Shown here in pieces: positions 45,882 through 54,697 of a stretch of DNA of 64,000 bases; the first letter of the stretch is position 1; every line of letters begins with the position of its first letter. The stretch comes from Roseivivax sp. GX 12232 (lineage in GTDB: Bacteria; Pseudomonadota; Alphaproteobacteria; Rhodobacterales; Rhodobacteraceae), in assembly GCF_021272185.1 (NCBI RefSeq), contig NZ_JAJSEC010000001.1, positions 62,001-126,000 of the forward strand. Reading direction: 5' to 3'. Under the pieces are notes generated by a model. It searched no databases. It saw only the letters and a program-made list of their open reading frames with translations, and was not told where the DNA came from. A program made the translations under genes and the position numbers.

Positions 45882-46783
45882 TGGCCCAGGTGCCCGCGAC
45901 CCCCAAGACCATGCGCTGGCAGCGGCTGACCGCGGCGCGGCTTTTCGGGCCGAAGGCGGTGGCGCGGTCGGGCGGGCTGCAGGCCTCGGAACGCGCGGCG
46001 CTGGCGCTGCGCGCGGCCCGCGACGGCACGCCCCGGCGCCCGGCGCAGAAGGTGATCTTCCTCATCCCGCTGGTCGCGCCCGCCCAGGTCGGCGACTGGG
46101 CGGCGGTGACCGCGCGGCTCGCGGGCACGATGCAAAGCTTCCGCGCCCAGGACAACCCGAACTGGGAGGCGGTGATCTGCTGCCAGGTGGCCCCGCCCCT
46201 GCCCGAGGACGCCCGCATCCGCCACCTGCCCTTCGACGACCCCACACCCGGGAACGACAAGTGGCGCAAGCTCGCGGCGCTGGCCCGCGACCTCGGCCAA
46301 AACGCCGGTGCCCCGGCCTTCGCCATGAGCTTCGACGCCGACGACCTTCTGCGCCAGGGCACGGTCGCGCGGATGCTCGAGGGCCAGGGGCCGGGCTGGC
46401 TGGTCGAGACGGGCTTTGTCCGCGATGTCGCCACGGGCGAGGTCGCGGTGGCCCGCCCGGCGAGCCTCGCGGCCCCGCGCCAGCGCGCCTTCTGGAAGCT
46501 CTGCGGCTCCTGCGCGGCGCTGCATCACGACCCCGAACTGCCACAAAGCGCGGAATTCCTCGGGGCGATGTGGCAGCACGAACACCGGATGTTCCCCTAT
46601 CTCGCGCGGCTCGCGGGGCTGCCGCTCCGCGCGCTGCCGGCACCGGCGGTGCTCTATGAGTTGAACCACGGGGAAAACTTCGGGGCCCGGCGCGGGCGGG
46701 TCTCCTTCAAGACCCGCTTCGTGGCGAAATACGCCACCCGCGCGGCGGCCCATCGGCGCGCCGTCGCGGAGGAGTTCGGCTGA
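45881..46783 (+). CDS. Glycosyltransferase-like (GT-A fold) protein
   Basis: A 300-residue protein with a GT-A-like core: KVIFLIPLVAPAQVGDWAAV as the first Rossmann strand, NPNWEAVICCQVAP, and a DxD-type metal motif in FAMSFDADDLLRQGTVARML. No membrane segment is seen. Donor and acceptor are unknown. Its ATG overlaps the DUF2244 stop (TGATG), so translation is coupled. It ends 3 bp from the stop of the convergent yqeY gene. Confidence 0.75.
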   Translation: MAQVPATPKTMRWQRLTAARLFGPKAVARSGGLQASERAALALRAARDGTPRRPAQKVIFLIPLVAPAQVGDWAAVTARLAGTMQSFRAQDNPNWEAVICCQVAPPLPEDARIRHLPFDDPTPGNDKWRKLAALARDLGQNAGAPAFAMSFDADDLLRQGTVARMLEGQGPGWLVETGFVRDVATGEVAVARPASLAAPRQRAFWKLCGSCAALHHDPELPQSAEFLGAMWQHEHRMFPYLARLAGLPLRALPAPAVLYELNHGENFGARRGRVSFKTRFVAKYATRAAAHRRAVAEEFG

Positions 46784-46786
46784 GCC

Positions 46787-47248
46787 TCAGCCCGCCAGCC
46801 GGTCCTTGACCCGGGCGCCCACGGCGCCGAAGTCCATCTGGCCCGAGTAGCGCTGCTTCAGCTCGCCCATGACCCGGCCCATGTCGCGGATCGAGGAGGC
46901 GCCGGTGTCGCGCACCACCTTGTCGATGGCGGCATCGACCTCGGTCTCGTTGAGCCGGCGCGGCAGATATTCCTCGATCACCGCGATCTCGGCCTCTTCG
47001 CGGGCGGCGAGGTCGAGCCTCCCGCCCTCTTCGTAGGTCTTCACGCTCTCGCGGCGCTGCTTGACCATCTTCGAGAGGATCGACAGCACCTCCTCGTCGC
47101 CGACGCCGTCCTCGCGGCCCTCGCCACGGGCGGCGATGTCGCGGTCCTTGATCGCGGCGTTGATCAGGCGCAGCGTGGAAAGACGGGCGGCATCCTTGTC
47201 TCTCATCGCCTGTTTCATCGCGGCGGTGATGCGTGTGCGCAGGTCCAT
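46787..47248 (-). CDS. GatB/YqeY domain protein
   Basis: A 153-residue helical cytosolic protein, MDLRTRITAAMKQAMRDKDA onward, with LSTLRLINAAIKDRDIAARG and the C-terminal DTGASSIRDMGRVMGELKQR. The family shares the tail domain of the GatB amidotransferase subunit; a tRNA-related role is suspected but unproven. It is divergent from carA across 188 bp, an arrangement that, to my knowledge, recurs in alphaproteobacteria. Confidence 0.92.
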   Translation of the reverse strand: MDLRTRITAAMKQAMRDKDAARLSTLRLINAAIKDRDIAARGEGREDGVGDEEVLSILSKMVKQRRESVKTYEEGGRLDLAAREEAEIAVIEEYLPRRLNETEVDAAIDKVVRDTGASSIRDMGRVMGELKQRYSGQMDFGAVGARVKDRLAG

Positions 47249-47373
47249 CGGGTGAGCTGTCCTTCGAAGTTATGCCAAAGGCTGAACCTACTGATTTCCC
47301 GCTCCGCGCGCAACATCGCGGGCCGCAATGCCAAACCATTGAAAACGCTTGACTTTGCCAAAATTCCGCGCAC

Positions 47374-47402
47374 TTGACCGCATGCGCGGCTCTCCTTAGA
47401 TA
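47374..47402 (+). promoter_or_regulatory. Strong candidate sigma70 promoter for carA
   Basis: TTGACC at 47374-47379 and TAGATA at 47397-47402 with an ideal 17-bp spacer, 34 bp upstream of the carA ATG. A second TTGACT occurs at 47349 without a good partner. Confidence 0.6.
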
Positions 47403-47436
47403 CGGGTCAATTTACCGACACAGCAGGAGCGCCCCC

Positions 47437-48594
47437 ATGACCAAGCCCACAGCCTGCCTCGCCCTGGCCGATGGAACGCTGTTCTACGGTCACGGGTTCG
47501 GCGCCACCGGGGACACGGTGGCCGAGCTCTGCTTCAATACCGCGATGACCGGCTACCAGGAGATCATGACCGATCCCTCTTATGCCGGGCAGATCGTGAC
47601 CTTCACCTTCCCGCATATCGGCAACACCGGCGTCACGCCCGAGGACGACGAGACCCGCGACCCGGTGGCCGCCGGCATGGTGGTGAAATGGATGCCGACG
47701 CAAAGCTCGAACTGGCGCGCCGCGCAGGAGCTCGGCGACTGGCTCGCCAGCCGCGGCCGGATCGCCATCGGCGGCGTCGACACCCGGCGGCTGACCCGGG
47801 CGATCCGCCAGCAGGGCGCGCCGCATGTGGCGCTGGCCCATGACCCCGAGGGCAACTTCGACACCGAGGCGCTGGTCGCCAAGGCGCGCGGCTTCGCCGG
47901 GCTCGAGGGGCAGGACCTGGCGCGCGACGTGACCTGCGCCCAGAGCTACCGCTGGGACGAGATGCGCTGGGCCTGGCCCGAGGGCTACCAGCGCCAGGAG
48001 GCGCCCAAGCACAAGGTCGTCGCCATCGACTATGGCGCCAAGCGCAACATCCTGCGGTGCCTCGCGAGCGCCGGCTGCGACGTCACCGTCCTGCCCGCCA
48101 CCGCCAGCGCCGAAGAGGTCCTGGCGCTGAACCCCGACGGCGTCTTCCTGTCGAACGGCCCGGGCGACCCGGCGGCGACCGGGGAATACGCGGTGCCGAT
48201 GATCCGCGGCGTCCTGGAGAAGGAGCTGCCGGTCTTCGGGATCTGCCTCGGCCACCAGATGCTGGCGCTGGCGCTTGGCGCCAAGACGGTGAAGATGAAC
48301 CACGGCCACCACGGCGCCAACCACCCGGTCAAGGACCACGAGACCGGCAAGGTCGAGATCACCTCGATGAACCACGGCTTCGCGGTCGACAGCCAGTCCC
48401 TGCCCGCCGGGGTGGAAGAGACGCATGTCTCGCTCTTCGACGGGTCGAACTGCGGCATCCGCCTTTCCGGCAAGCCGGTCTTCTCGGTCCAGCATCACCC
48501 CGAGGCGAGCCCCGGCCCGCAGGACAGCTTCTACCTCTTCGAGCGTTTCGCCACCTCCATGGCCGCGCGCAAACCCGAAGCCGCGCAGGTTTGA
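47437..48594 (+). CDS. carA: Carbamoyl-phosphate synthase small subunit
   Basis: Glutaminase subunit that feeds ammonia to CarB for arginine and pyrimidine synthesis. The 385-residue protein has the N-terminal ACLALADGTLFYGHGFGATG, GYQEIMTDPSYAGQIVTFT, and the class I amidotransferase triad Cys270 in FGICLGHQ, His354 and Glu356 in QHHPEASPG. CAGGAG precedes the ATG at 47437; the open frame upstream lacks homology. carB is not adjacent; a membrane glycosyltransferase follows instead. Confidence 0.97.
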   Translation: MTKPTACLALADGTLFYGHGFGATGDTVAELCFNTAMTGYQEIMTDPSYAGQIVTFTFPHIGNTGVTPEDDETRDPVAAGMVVKWMPTQSSNWRAAQELGDWLASRGRIAIGGVDTRRLTRAIRQQGAPHVALAHDPEGNFDTEALVAKARGFAGLEGQDLARDVTCAQSYRWDEMRWAWPEGYQRQEAPKHKVVAIDYGAKRNILRCLASAGCDVTVLPATASAEEVLALNPDGVFLSNGPGDPAATGEYAVPMIRGVLEKELPVFGICLGHQMLALALGAKTVKMNHGHHGANHPVKDHETGKVEITSMNHGFAVDSQSLPAGVEETHVSLFDGSNCGIRLSGKPVFSVQHHPEASPGPQDSFYLFERFATSMAARKPEAAQV

Positions 48595-48676
48595 GCCGAA
48601 TTTTATCGGCCCCGTTAAGGGGTCGTTAAGCCTGGGCGCGCCTATGCTGCCCCCGTGACTTGTCGCGGGGGCGCAT

Positions 48677-50548
48677 GTGCAGGTTCAACGGCAGACAGAG
48701 TTTCGACAGGACCATGACCGGGCGGTTGGCGCCACGGCGCCGGGGCTTCTGCTGGCGCGCGGGCGGATTTCGGCCCGGGACTTGGTCTCGGCCCTGCAGG
48801 AGGCCGCGCGCACCGAGGTGGCGCTGTCGCAGGTGCTCCTGGCGCGCGGGCTCGCCTCCGCCGCCGAGCTGGCGCAAAGCCGCGGCGCGGCGGCCGGGGC
48901 GCCTTACCTCGACCCGCTGCGCGACCCGCCCGACCCAGAGCTGGCCGGGCTTCTGCCGGTGGATATCGCGCTTTCGGCCTCGGCCCTGCCCTGGCGGCTG
49001 CGCGGCAAGACGCTGCTGATCGCCGCGGCCAGCGAAGAGGGTTTCGCCGAGGCCGCCCGGGCGCTCGAACCGCTGGGTTTCGCCATGCGCATGGGCATGG
49101 CCGCCGAGGCCGACATCCTGGCCGAGATCGGCGCGCGCCACGGCGCCAAGCTGGTCGACCGGGCCGAGACGGCCCTGCCCGAGCCGCTCTCCTGCCGCGA
49201 GTTCGGCGCGACGGGCCCGGGCCGCCGGGCGCTGGCGCTCGGTATCGCGGCGCTGGCGGTGGGGCTTCTGTGGGTGGCGCCGCTGGCGCTTTTCGCGAGC
49301 CTCCTGGCGCTGGCGACGCTCTCGCTTCTGGCCAGCCAGGCGCTGCGGGTCGCGGCGCTGATCGCCAGCCGCCGCCCCGATCCGCCCGATCCCCCGGCCG
49401 AGCCGCCGCTGCCGCGGGTGGCGCTCCTGGTGCCGCTTTTCCACGAGTCGGACATCGCCCCGGCGCTCGCCCAGCGGATCGGGCGGCTCACCTACCCGCG
49501 AAGCGCGCTCGAGGTGCTCCTGGTGCTCGAGGACAGCGACCGGATGACCGCGGAGGCGCTGGCGCGGGCCGATCTGCCGGGCTGGTGCCGGATCGTGACG
49601 GTGCCCGAGGGGCGGCTGCGCACCAAGCCGAGGGCGCTGAACTACGCGCTGAACTTCACCCGGGCCGAGATCATCGGCGTCCTCGACGCCGAGGACGCGC
49701 CGGCCCCCGACCAGGTCGAGCGCATCGTCGCCCGCTTCCGCGCCCGCGGCCCCGAGGTCGCCTGCCTGCAGGGCGTGCTGGATTTCTACAACCCCAAGGC
49801 CAACTGGCTCTCGCGCTGCTTCGCCATCGAATACGCGAGCTGGTTCCGCATGCAGCTTCCGGGTCTCGCGCGGCTCGGGGTGCCGGTGCCGCTGGGCGGC
49901 ACGACGGTCTATTTCCGCCGCGCCGCGCTCGAAGCGGTGGGCGGCTGGGACGCCTTCAACGTGACCGAGGACGCCGACCTCGGCATCCGGCTCGCGCGGC
50001 AGGGCTTCCGCACCGAGATCGTGCCGACGGTGACCCGCGAGGAGGCCAACAACCGCCCCCTGCCCTGGGTCAAGCAGCGCTCGCGCTGGCTCAAGGGCTA
50101 CGCGATGACCTGGGCGGCGCACAGCCGTGCGCCGGGGCGGCTCGTGCGGGACCTCGGGCCCTGGCGCGCGGGCGGGGTGCAGATCCTGTTCCTCGGCGCG
50201 CTCCTGCAGTTCCTTCTGGCGCCGGCGCTCTGGTCCTTCTGGCTGATCCTCGCGGGGCTGCCGCATCCCGCCCAGGCGGTGCTGGCGCCCGAGGCGCTCG
50301 GCGCGCTTTTCGCGCTGTTCATCACCGCCGAGGGCGTCTCGGTCCTGGCGAGCCTGATCGCCGTCTCGCGCACGCCGCACACCGGGCTGATGCCCTGGGT
50401 GCCGAGCCTGATCCTCTATTACCCGCTGGGCACCGCGGCGGCCTGGAAGGCGATCTGGGAGGTCATCTGGCGGCCCTTCTACTGGGACAAGACCCAGCAC
50501 GGCGCCTCGGCGCCCGATGCCCCCGGCGCGGATGTGCCGAAGGGGTGA
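48677..50548 (+). CDS. Processive family 2 glycosyltransferase with N-terminal MshEN-like domain
   Basis: A 623-residue membrane enzyme. Residues about 20-160 look like the GspE/MshEN N-terminal fold, with LLARGRISARDLVSALQEAA and its internal echo VLLARGLASAAELAQSR, a fold that in some proteins binds cyclic di-GMP. Two helices (about 178-225) follow, then a GT2 domain with EDSD at 285-288, DAED at 337-340, TED at 430-432 and QRSRW at 467-471, the processive set seen in cellulose and hyaluronan synthases. About four helices close the protein. The polymer is unknown. It starts 82 bp after carA. Confidence 0.88.
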   Translation: MQVQRQTEFRQDHDRAVGATAPGLLLARGRISARDLVSALQEAARTEVALSQVLLARGLASAAELAQSRGAAAGAPYLDPLRDPPDPELAGLLPVDIALSASALPWRLRGKTLLIAAASEEGFAEAARALEPLGFAMRMGMAAEADILAEIGARHGAKLVDRAETALPEPLSCREFGATGPGRRALALGIAALAVGLLWVAPLALFASLLALATLSLLASQALRVAALIASRRPDPPDPPAEPPLPRVALLVPLFHESDIAPALAQRIGRLTYPRSALEVLLVLEDSDRMTAEALARADLPGWCRIVTVPEGRLRTKPRALNYALNFTRAEIIGVLDAEDAPAPDQVERIVARFRARGPEVACLQGVLDFYNPKANWLSRCFAIEYASWFRMQLPGLARLGVPVPLGGTTVYFRRAALEAVGGWDAFNVTEDADLGIRLARQGFRTEIVPTVTREEANNRPLPWVKQRSRWLKGYAMTWAAHSRAPGRLVRDLGPWRAGGVQILFLGALLQFLLAPALWSFWLILAGLPHPAQAVLAPEALGALFALFITAEGVSVLASLIAVSRTPHTGLMPWVPSLILYYPLGTAAAWKAIWEVIWRPFYWDKTQHGASAPDAPGADVPKG

Positions 50549-50600
50549 GGCTGAAGGGCTGGGGTGTCGGGCGTTAGGTGCGGCTCAGCGCGCGCGGGTG

Positions 50601-50670
50601 CTACGGGTAGGTTGCGGCGCACGAGCGTTACGGGCAGGTCGCGGCGCGCTGGCGCTACGGGCAGGCCATG
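50601..50670. repeat. 27-bp tandem repeat, about 2.5 units
   Basis: TACGGG(T/C)AGG(T/C) blocks begin at 50602, 50629 and 50656, exactly 27 bp apart. It lies in the short noncoding gap between two convergent genes, the GT2 and GntR genes. Confidence 0.7.
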
Positions 50671-50717
50671 ACGTTCGGGCCGCGCGCGATGCGCTGCCGC
50701 CCCGCCGCAGCCCCCGC

Positions 50718-51362
50718 TCAGCCGTCGCGCGCGGCGTCGAGCTTCAGCCGGGTCACGAAGGCCACCGATATATGATCCCGAAGCGCCCGGTAGGCGGCAT
50801 CCTCGTCGCGCCGACGGATCGCGTCGACGATGCTGGCGTGTTCGGCCAGCGCCTTCTCACCCCGCCCCTCGGCGGCCAGCGACGTGGTCGCCATCAGCGC
50901 CATGGAGCGATGCACCAGGTCGAGCTGCTGCACCAGGAAGCGGTTGTGCGAGGCCAGGTGGATCTGCTTGTGAAACCGCCGGTTGGCGCGCGACAGCGCC
51001 GAAGGATCGGAAAGCCGCGCGCGGTCCTCCTCGACCATGCCGCCCAGCACCTCGATCTCTTCCTCGGTGGCGTGGCGCGCCGCGAGCCGCGCGGCCAGCC
51101 CCTCGAGCTCGGTGCGCACGGCGTAAAGCTCGGACATCTGGTTGTGATCGAGCGAGGCCACGATCAGCGAGCGCCCGTCGCGGGTCAGGAGCGACTGCGT
51201 CTCGAGCCGCTGCAGCGCCTCGCGGATCGGCGTGCGGGAGACGCCGAAGCGCTCCGCCAGGTCGCTCTCGACCAGCCGGTCCCCGGGGCGGAAGGTGCCC
51301 ATGTCGATGGCTTCGAGGATCAGCGAATAGGCGTCGCGCTGGGGCAAGGGTTTGTCTCGCAT
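50718..51362 (-). CDS. GntR family transcriptional regulator (FadR-type)
   Basis: A 214-residue DNA-binding regulator. The N-terminal winged helix (about 8-70) has RPGDRLVESDLAERFGVSR and TPIREALQRLE. The all-helical FCD ligand domain fills the rest, with the metal-site-like residues in RRFHKQIHLASHNRF and LAEHASIVDAIRRRD. The effector is unknown. The ATG at 51362 gives MRDKPLPQRDAYSLIL. It is divergent from the HAD nucleotidase gene across 101 bp, which may hold its operator. Confidence 0.92.
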   Translation of the reverse strand: MRDKPLPQRDAYSLILEAIDMGTFRPGDRLVESDLAERFGVSRTPIREALQRLETQSLLTRDGRSLIVASLDHNQMSELYAVRTELEGLAARLAARHATEEEIEVLGGMVEEDRARLSDPSALSRANRRFHKQIHLASHNRFLVQQLDLVHRSMALMATTSLAAEGRGEKALAEHASIVDAIRRRDEDAAYRALRDHISVAFVTRLKLDAARDG

Positions 51363-51463
51363 GATGAATTTGTGAACCGAACCGGGTGACGATAGGCCCC
51401 GGCGCGCCCCGCTGGCAATGCCCGCCATTGCGCATCCCCGCGCATCGGCTTAGCTCGGAGGCC

Positions 51464-52105
51464 ATGAAGTCACGCTTTTCCCACGTCGAGACCTGGATCT
51501 TCGACCTCGACAACACGCTCTATCCGCCCGAGGCGCGCCTGTTCGACCAGATCGAGGTGCGCATGACCGACTGGATGATGCGCGAGATCAACGTCACCCG
51601 CGACGAGGCCAACCGCCTGCGCAAGCGCTACTGGGCGGATTACGGCACCACGCTGGCCGGGCTCATGGCGCTGCACGGCGTCTCGCCCGAGGGCTACCTG
51701 GTCGATGTGCACGACATCTCCTTCGACGGGCTGACGCCCGATCCGGGCCTCGCCGCGGGGATCGCCGCGCTGCCCGGGCGGCGCATCGTCTATACCAACG
51801 GCACCGCGCCCTATGCCCGCCGGGTGATCGAGGCGCGCGGGCTCGAGGGGCTCTTCGACGCGGTCTACGGCGTCGAACACGCGGATTTCGCCCCGAAGCC
51901 CGAGCGCCGCGCCTTCGAGGCGATCCTGGCGCGCGACGGCATCGAGCCGACCCGCGCGGCGATGTTCGAGGACGACCCGCGCAACCTCGCCGCGCCGCAT
52001 GCCATGGGGATGCGCACGGTGCATGTCGCCCCCGAGCCCGCCCCGGCGGAGCACATCCAGTTCCACACCGACGACCTCGCGGGGTTCCTCGGGCGGGTGG
52101 TGTGA
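51464..52105 (+). CDS. HAD superfamily pyrimidine 5'-nucleotidase
   Basis: A 213-residue cytosolic phosphatase of the SDT1/phm8-like HAD branch. It has the nucleophile motif FDLDNTLYP (Asp14, Asp16), IVYTNGTAPYARRVIE with motif II Thr, the Lys in PKPERRAFEAIL and motif III in FEDDPRNLAAPHAMG. It probably dephosphorylates pyrimidine nucleotides; this is inferred from family. CGGAGG stands a few bases before the ATG at 51464. Confidence 0.92.
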   Translation: MKSRFSHVETWIFDLDNTLYPPEARLFDQIEVRMTDWMMREINVTRDEANRLRKRYWADYGTTLAGLMALHGVSPEGYLVDVHDISFDGLTPDPGLAAGIAALPGRRIVYTNGTAPYARRVIEARGLEGLFDAVYGVEHADFAPKPERRAFEAILARDGIEPTRAAMFEDDPRNLAAPHAMGMRTVHVAPEPAPAEHIQFHTDDLAGFLGRVV

Positions 52106-52279
52106 ATTCGGGCGGGCGGGTCTCAGCCTGCGCGGGTGGCCTGAAGGCGCCTGCACGTTGTGCATTCGCAAGCCTGGCGTGACGGAACGGCTATCCGGCG
52201 CGGCTGCGGCAAAGGCCCGCGCGGGTCTGGTCCCCGCCGCGCGCCGCGCCTAACTTTCCGCAAAACGAAAGGCATGGGC

Positions 52280-53467
52280 ATGGACGTCGACATCCTGATC
52301 TCGGGCGGAGGCATCGCCGGGCTGACCGCCGCCTCGGCCTTCGGGCGGGCGGGCTTTTCGGTCTGCGTGGTCGATCCCGCGCCGCCGGTGACCGACCGCG
52401 CCGCCGAGGGCGCCGACCTGCGCACCACCGCCTTCCTGCAGCCCGCGCGGGCCTTCCTCGAACGCGCCGGGCTCTGGGAGCGGCTCGCGGATCACGCCAC
52501 GCCCCTGCAGATCATGCGCATCGCCGACGCCAGCCAGGACCCGGTGATGACCCGCGATTTCGACGCCGGCGACATCTCCGAGGCGCCCTTTGGCTGGAAC
52601 CTGCCGAACTGGCTGTTGCGCCGCGAGATGGCCGCGGCGCTGGAGGATCTGCCCGGGGTCGACTACCGGCCCGGCACCGCGACCGAGCGGCTCTTCACCC
52701 GCACCCGCGAGGCGCGGGTCGGGCTGTCGGACGGCACCCGTGTCCGGGCCCGGCTGGTCGTGGCCGCCGACGGGCGCGGCTCGCCCATGCGCGAGGCCGC
52801 GGGCATCGGCGTCTCGACCACGCGCTTCGGGCAGAAGGCGCTGGCCTTCGCGGTCACCCATGAGGCGCCGCATGGCAATGTCTCGACCGAGATCCACCGC
52901 GAGGGCGGGCCCTTCACCCTGGTGCCGCTGCCGGATTTCGAGGGGCGCCCCTCCTCGGCGGTGGTCTGGATGACCGGCGCGGGCGAAGCCGAGCGGCTGG
53001 CGGGGCTCGAGACCGCGGAGTTCGAGGCCGAAATGACCGCGCGGTCGGCGGCGATGTATGGCCCCCTGCGCCTGGCTTCGCGGCGCACGCTCTGGCCCAT
53101 CGTGATCCAGTCCGCCGAGCGGCTCGCGGGCGAGCGGCTGGCACTGGTCGCCGAGGCCGCCCATGTGATGCCGCCGATCGGCGCGCAGGGGCTGAACATG
53201 TCGCTGAAAGATCTCGCGACGCTGCTGGAGTTGGCCGAGGCCCGGCCCGAAGGGCTGGGCGATGCCGCCATGCTCTCCGATTATGCCCGGCGGCGGGCGC
53301 CGGATATCAAGCTGCGGATGCAGGGGATCGCGGTGCTGAACCGCGCCTCGCAGCAGGGCCTGCCGATGCTGCAGGCGGCGCGCGCCAAGGGCCTGGGGCT
53401 GTTGCACGACGCAGCACCCCTGCGGCGGGCGCTGATGGAGCTGGGGCTCGGCGCGAAGGGGGCGTGA
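52280..53467 (+). CDS. UbiH/UbiF-family FAD-dependent hydroxylase
   Basis: Probable aromatic-ring hydroxylase of ubiquinone synthesis, 395 residues. The N-terminal FAD motif is ISGGGIAGLTAASAFG, the DG motif is VVAADGRGSPMREAAG and the third motif is LVAEAAHVMPPIGAQGLNMS, where the usual GD is replaced by AE, as in many alphaproteobacterial members. Which ring position it modifies is not determinable. GAAAGG at 52267-52272 favours the ATG at 52280 over one at 52274. Confidence 0.9.
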   Translation: MDVDILISGGGIAGLTAASAFGRAGFSVCVVDPAPPVTDRAAEGADLRTTAFLQPARAFLERAGLWERLADHATPLQIMRIADASQDPVMTRDFDAGDISEAPFGWNLPNWLLRREMAAALEDLPGVDYRPGTATERLFTRTREARVGLSDGTRVRARLVVAADGRGSPMREAAGIGVSTTRFGQKALAFAVTHEAPHGNVSTEIHREGGPFTLVPLPDFEGRPSSAVVWMTGAGEAERLAGLETAEFEAEMTARSAAMYGPLRLASRRTLWPIVIQSAERLAGERLALVAEAAHVMPPIGAQGLNMSLKDLATLLELAEARPEGLGDAAMLSDYARRRAPDIKLRMQGIAVLNRASQQGLPMLQAARAKGLGLLHDAAPLRRALMELGLGAKGA

Positions 53468-53484
53468 GCCGGGGGCGTGGTGGC

Positions 53485-53590
53485 TGCGGGTGATGTGGGG
53501 CGGTATCGGGAGGCTTGGTGCTGCGGGGGATGTGGGGCGATAGCGGGAGGCTTGGTGCTGCGGGTGATGTGGGCGAAGTGGCGCGGTATA
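53485..53590. repeat. 37-bp tandem repeat, about 2.7 units
   Basis: TGCGGG-GATGTGGG blocks start at 53485, 53522 and 53559, exactly 37 bp apart, each followed by a CGGGAGGCTTGG block except the truncated third. Confidence 0.85.
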
Positions 53591-53783
53591 GGTTGCGTTC
53601 GCTTTCGAGCGTGAGTGGGCCTGCGGACGTGGAAGCTGCCTGCGCGCGGTGGTGCGGATTGCGGCTCGGGACATGACCTGACTTTGGAGGGCCGCGCTTA
53701 AGGCACAGAACAGACCGATGCCTTCTCCGCGGCACTCCCCTCCCCCAAAACCACGAATGACGCCTCAAACCCCAGCCCACCCC

Positions 53784-53950
53784 CTTGCGCCCGAATAGCA
53801 CCGAAGGTGCCGGGCGCGCGCCGGACCGGCCCCTTGGGCCGGCGCTCCTTCGGGTGGCGCGCTTAGCTATCCCCTAGTCCTGACCTTGCGTGGATAAAGC
53901 GCCTCGCTCAAAACTCAGCAGCGCCGGCCCCCGGTCCGGTGCGCGCCCTC
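53784..53950 (-). repeat. Dispersed 169-bp element, copy 11
   Basis: Inverted copy with a GCACC/GGTGC hairpin whose end faces the UbiH-type gene, 316 bp away. The left-arm boundary is altered and merges directly into the minisatellite. It shares the GCGCGCACCGG variant with copy 4. Confidence 0.9.
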
Positions 53951-54176
53951 GCTGAGAGGACGGGATCGGGCGTGGTTGATCCCTGCGTGCCTCGCTGACA
54001 GGGCGGGATCGGGCGCGTTGGAGACCTACGCGCTTTCGTGGAGAGGGTGGGACCGGGCGCAGTGGAGACCTGCGCGCCCTTCTTGAGAGCGCGAGATCCG
54101 GCGTAGTGGAGACCCGCGCGCCCTCGCTGAGAGGGCGGCGGGATCGGGCGCGGTCCAGACCTGCGCACCCCACCGC
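53949..54176. repeat. Minisatellite, five units of 43-47 bp
   Basis: The GGGATCGGGCG block recurs at 53962, 54005, 54049, 54093 (as GAGATCCGGCG) and 54140, giving spacings of 43, 44, 44 and 47 bp. Between them lie GGAGACCTGCGCGCC-like blocks. It is directly joined to element copy 11. Confidence 0.88.
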
Positions 54177-54231
54177 GCCGCCCATAGCCTACCACTCAAG
54201 CCCCACAGGGCCCGAAGCCCCGCGCAGCCCC

Positions 54232-54501
54232 TCAATGATAGGACAGCTCGCCCACCACGCTGCGCCACTCTCCCGGCGCGATCATCTTGCGGTGGGTGAA
54301 GCGCACCGAATGCAGCGGGCCCTCGATGCGGTCCTGCCAGAACTCGATGAAGCCGAAGAGCTTGGGGTGATCCGGCGCCAGGTCGTATTCCTGCCAGACG
54401 AAGGTGTTCAGCACGTTCTTGTAGTCGGGCATGCGGTAGAATATCTCCGCCGTCGTCAGCCCGTAGCCCTGCAGCATGAGTTCGGTCTCGCTCGCAGCCA
54501 T
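54232..54501 (-). CDS. usg: Usg family protein
   Basis: An 89-residue cytosolic protein matching the Usg family, named for position near tryptophan genes in some species and of unknown function. The sequence begins MAASETELMLQGYGLTTAEI and contains YRMPDYKNVLNTFVWQEYD, FGFIEFWQDRIEGPLHSV and the ending EWRSVVGELSYH. A GAGGAG ribosome site lies about 6 bases before the ATG at 54501. It is divergent from gyrA across 196 bp. No trp genes are nearby. Confidence 0.9.
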   Translation of the reverse strand: MAASETELMLQGYGLTTAEIFYRMPDYKNVLNTFVWQEYDLAPDHPKLFGFIEFWQDRIEGPLHSVRFTHRKMIAPGEWRSVVGELSYH

Positions 54502-54625
54502 TTTTTTCTCCTCGTTGACCTCTGGGAGAAGAATCCTTGCCACGAAGCGCTGAAAAATCAACAAAAACAGGTTGTTAGCATCACTCCCTGCCGGCTGCCA
54601 ACACATGCGGAAATCGCGCGGCGCA

Positions 54626-54655
54626 TTGCACCTTTCTGTTGCGGTCTGTTATACA
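54626..54655 (+). promoter_or_regulatory. Candidate promoter for gyrA
   Basis: TTGCAC at 54626-54631 and TATACA at 54650-54655 with an 18-bp spacer, 42 bp before the GTG start. The -10 box lies inside the small palindrome CTGT-TAT-ACAG (54646-54656). Confidence 0.5.
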
Positions 54656-54697
54656 GAGATCAACAACATATAGAATACTCACAGGCAGACCGCATCC

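Larger units (their letters stand above)
53468..54231. other. Gene-free convergent gap, 764 bp, built mostly of repeats
   Basis: Between the UbiH-type gene and usg. It holds a 37-bp tandem repeat, dispersed element copy 11 and a five-unit minisatellite. Little unique sequence remains, and no gene was seen. Confidence 0.8.

Noticed and set aside
48601-48625. Possible carA terminator (CCCC-GTTAA-GGGG)
   Set aside because: The stem is only about 5-6 bp and is not followed by a T-tract, so it was not listed.
50517-51389. Reading frame spanning the 27-bp repeat with nine-residue periodicity
   Set aside because: The 27-bp unit is a multiple of three, so any frame shows amino-acid repeats; the frame continues antisense to the GntR gene and lacks a ribosome site.
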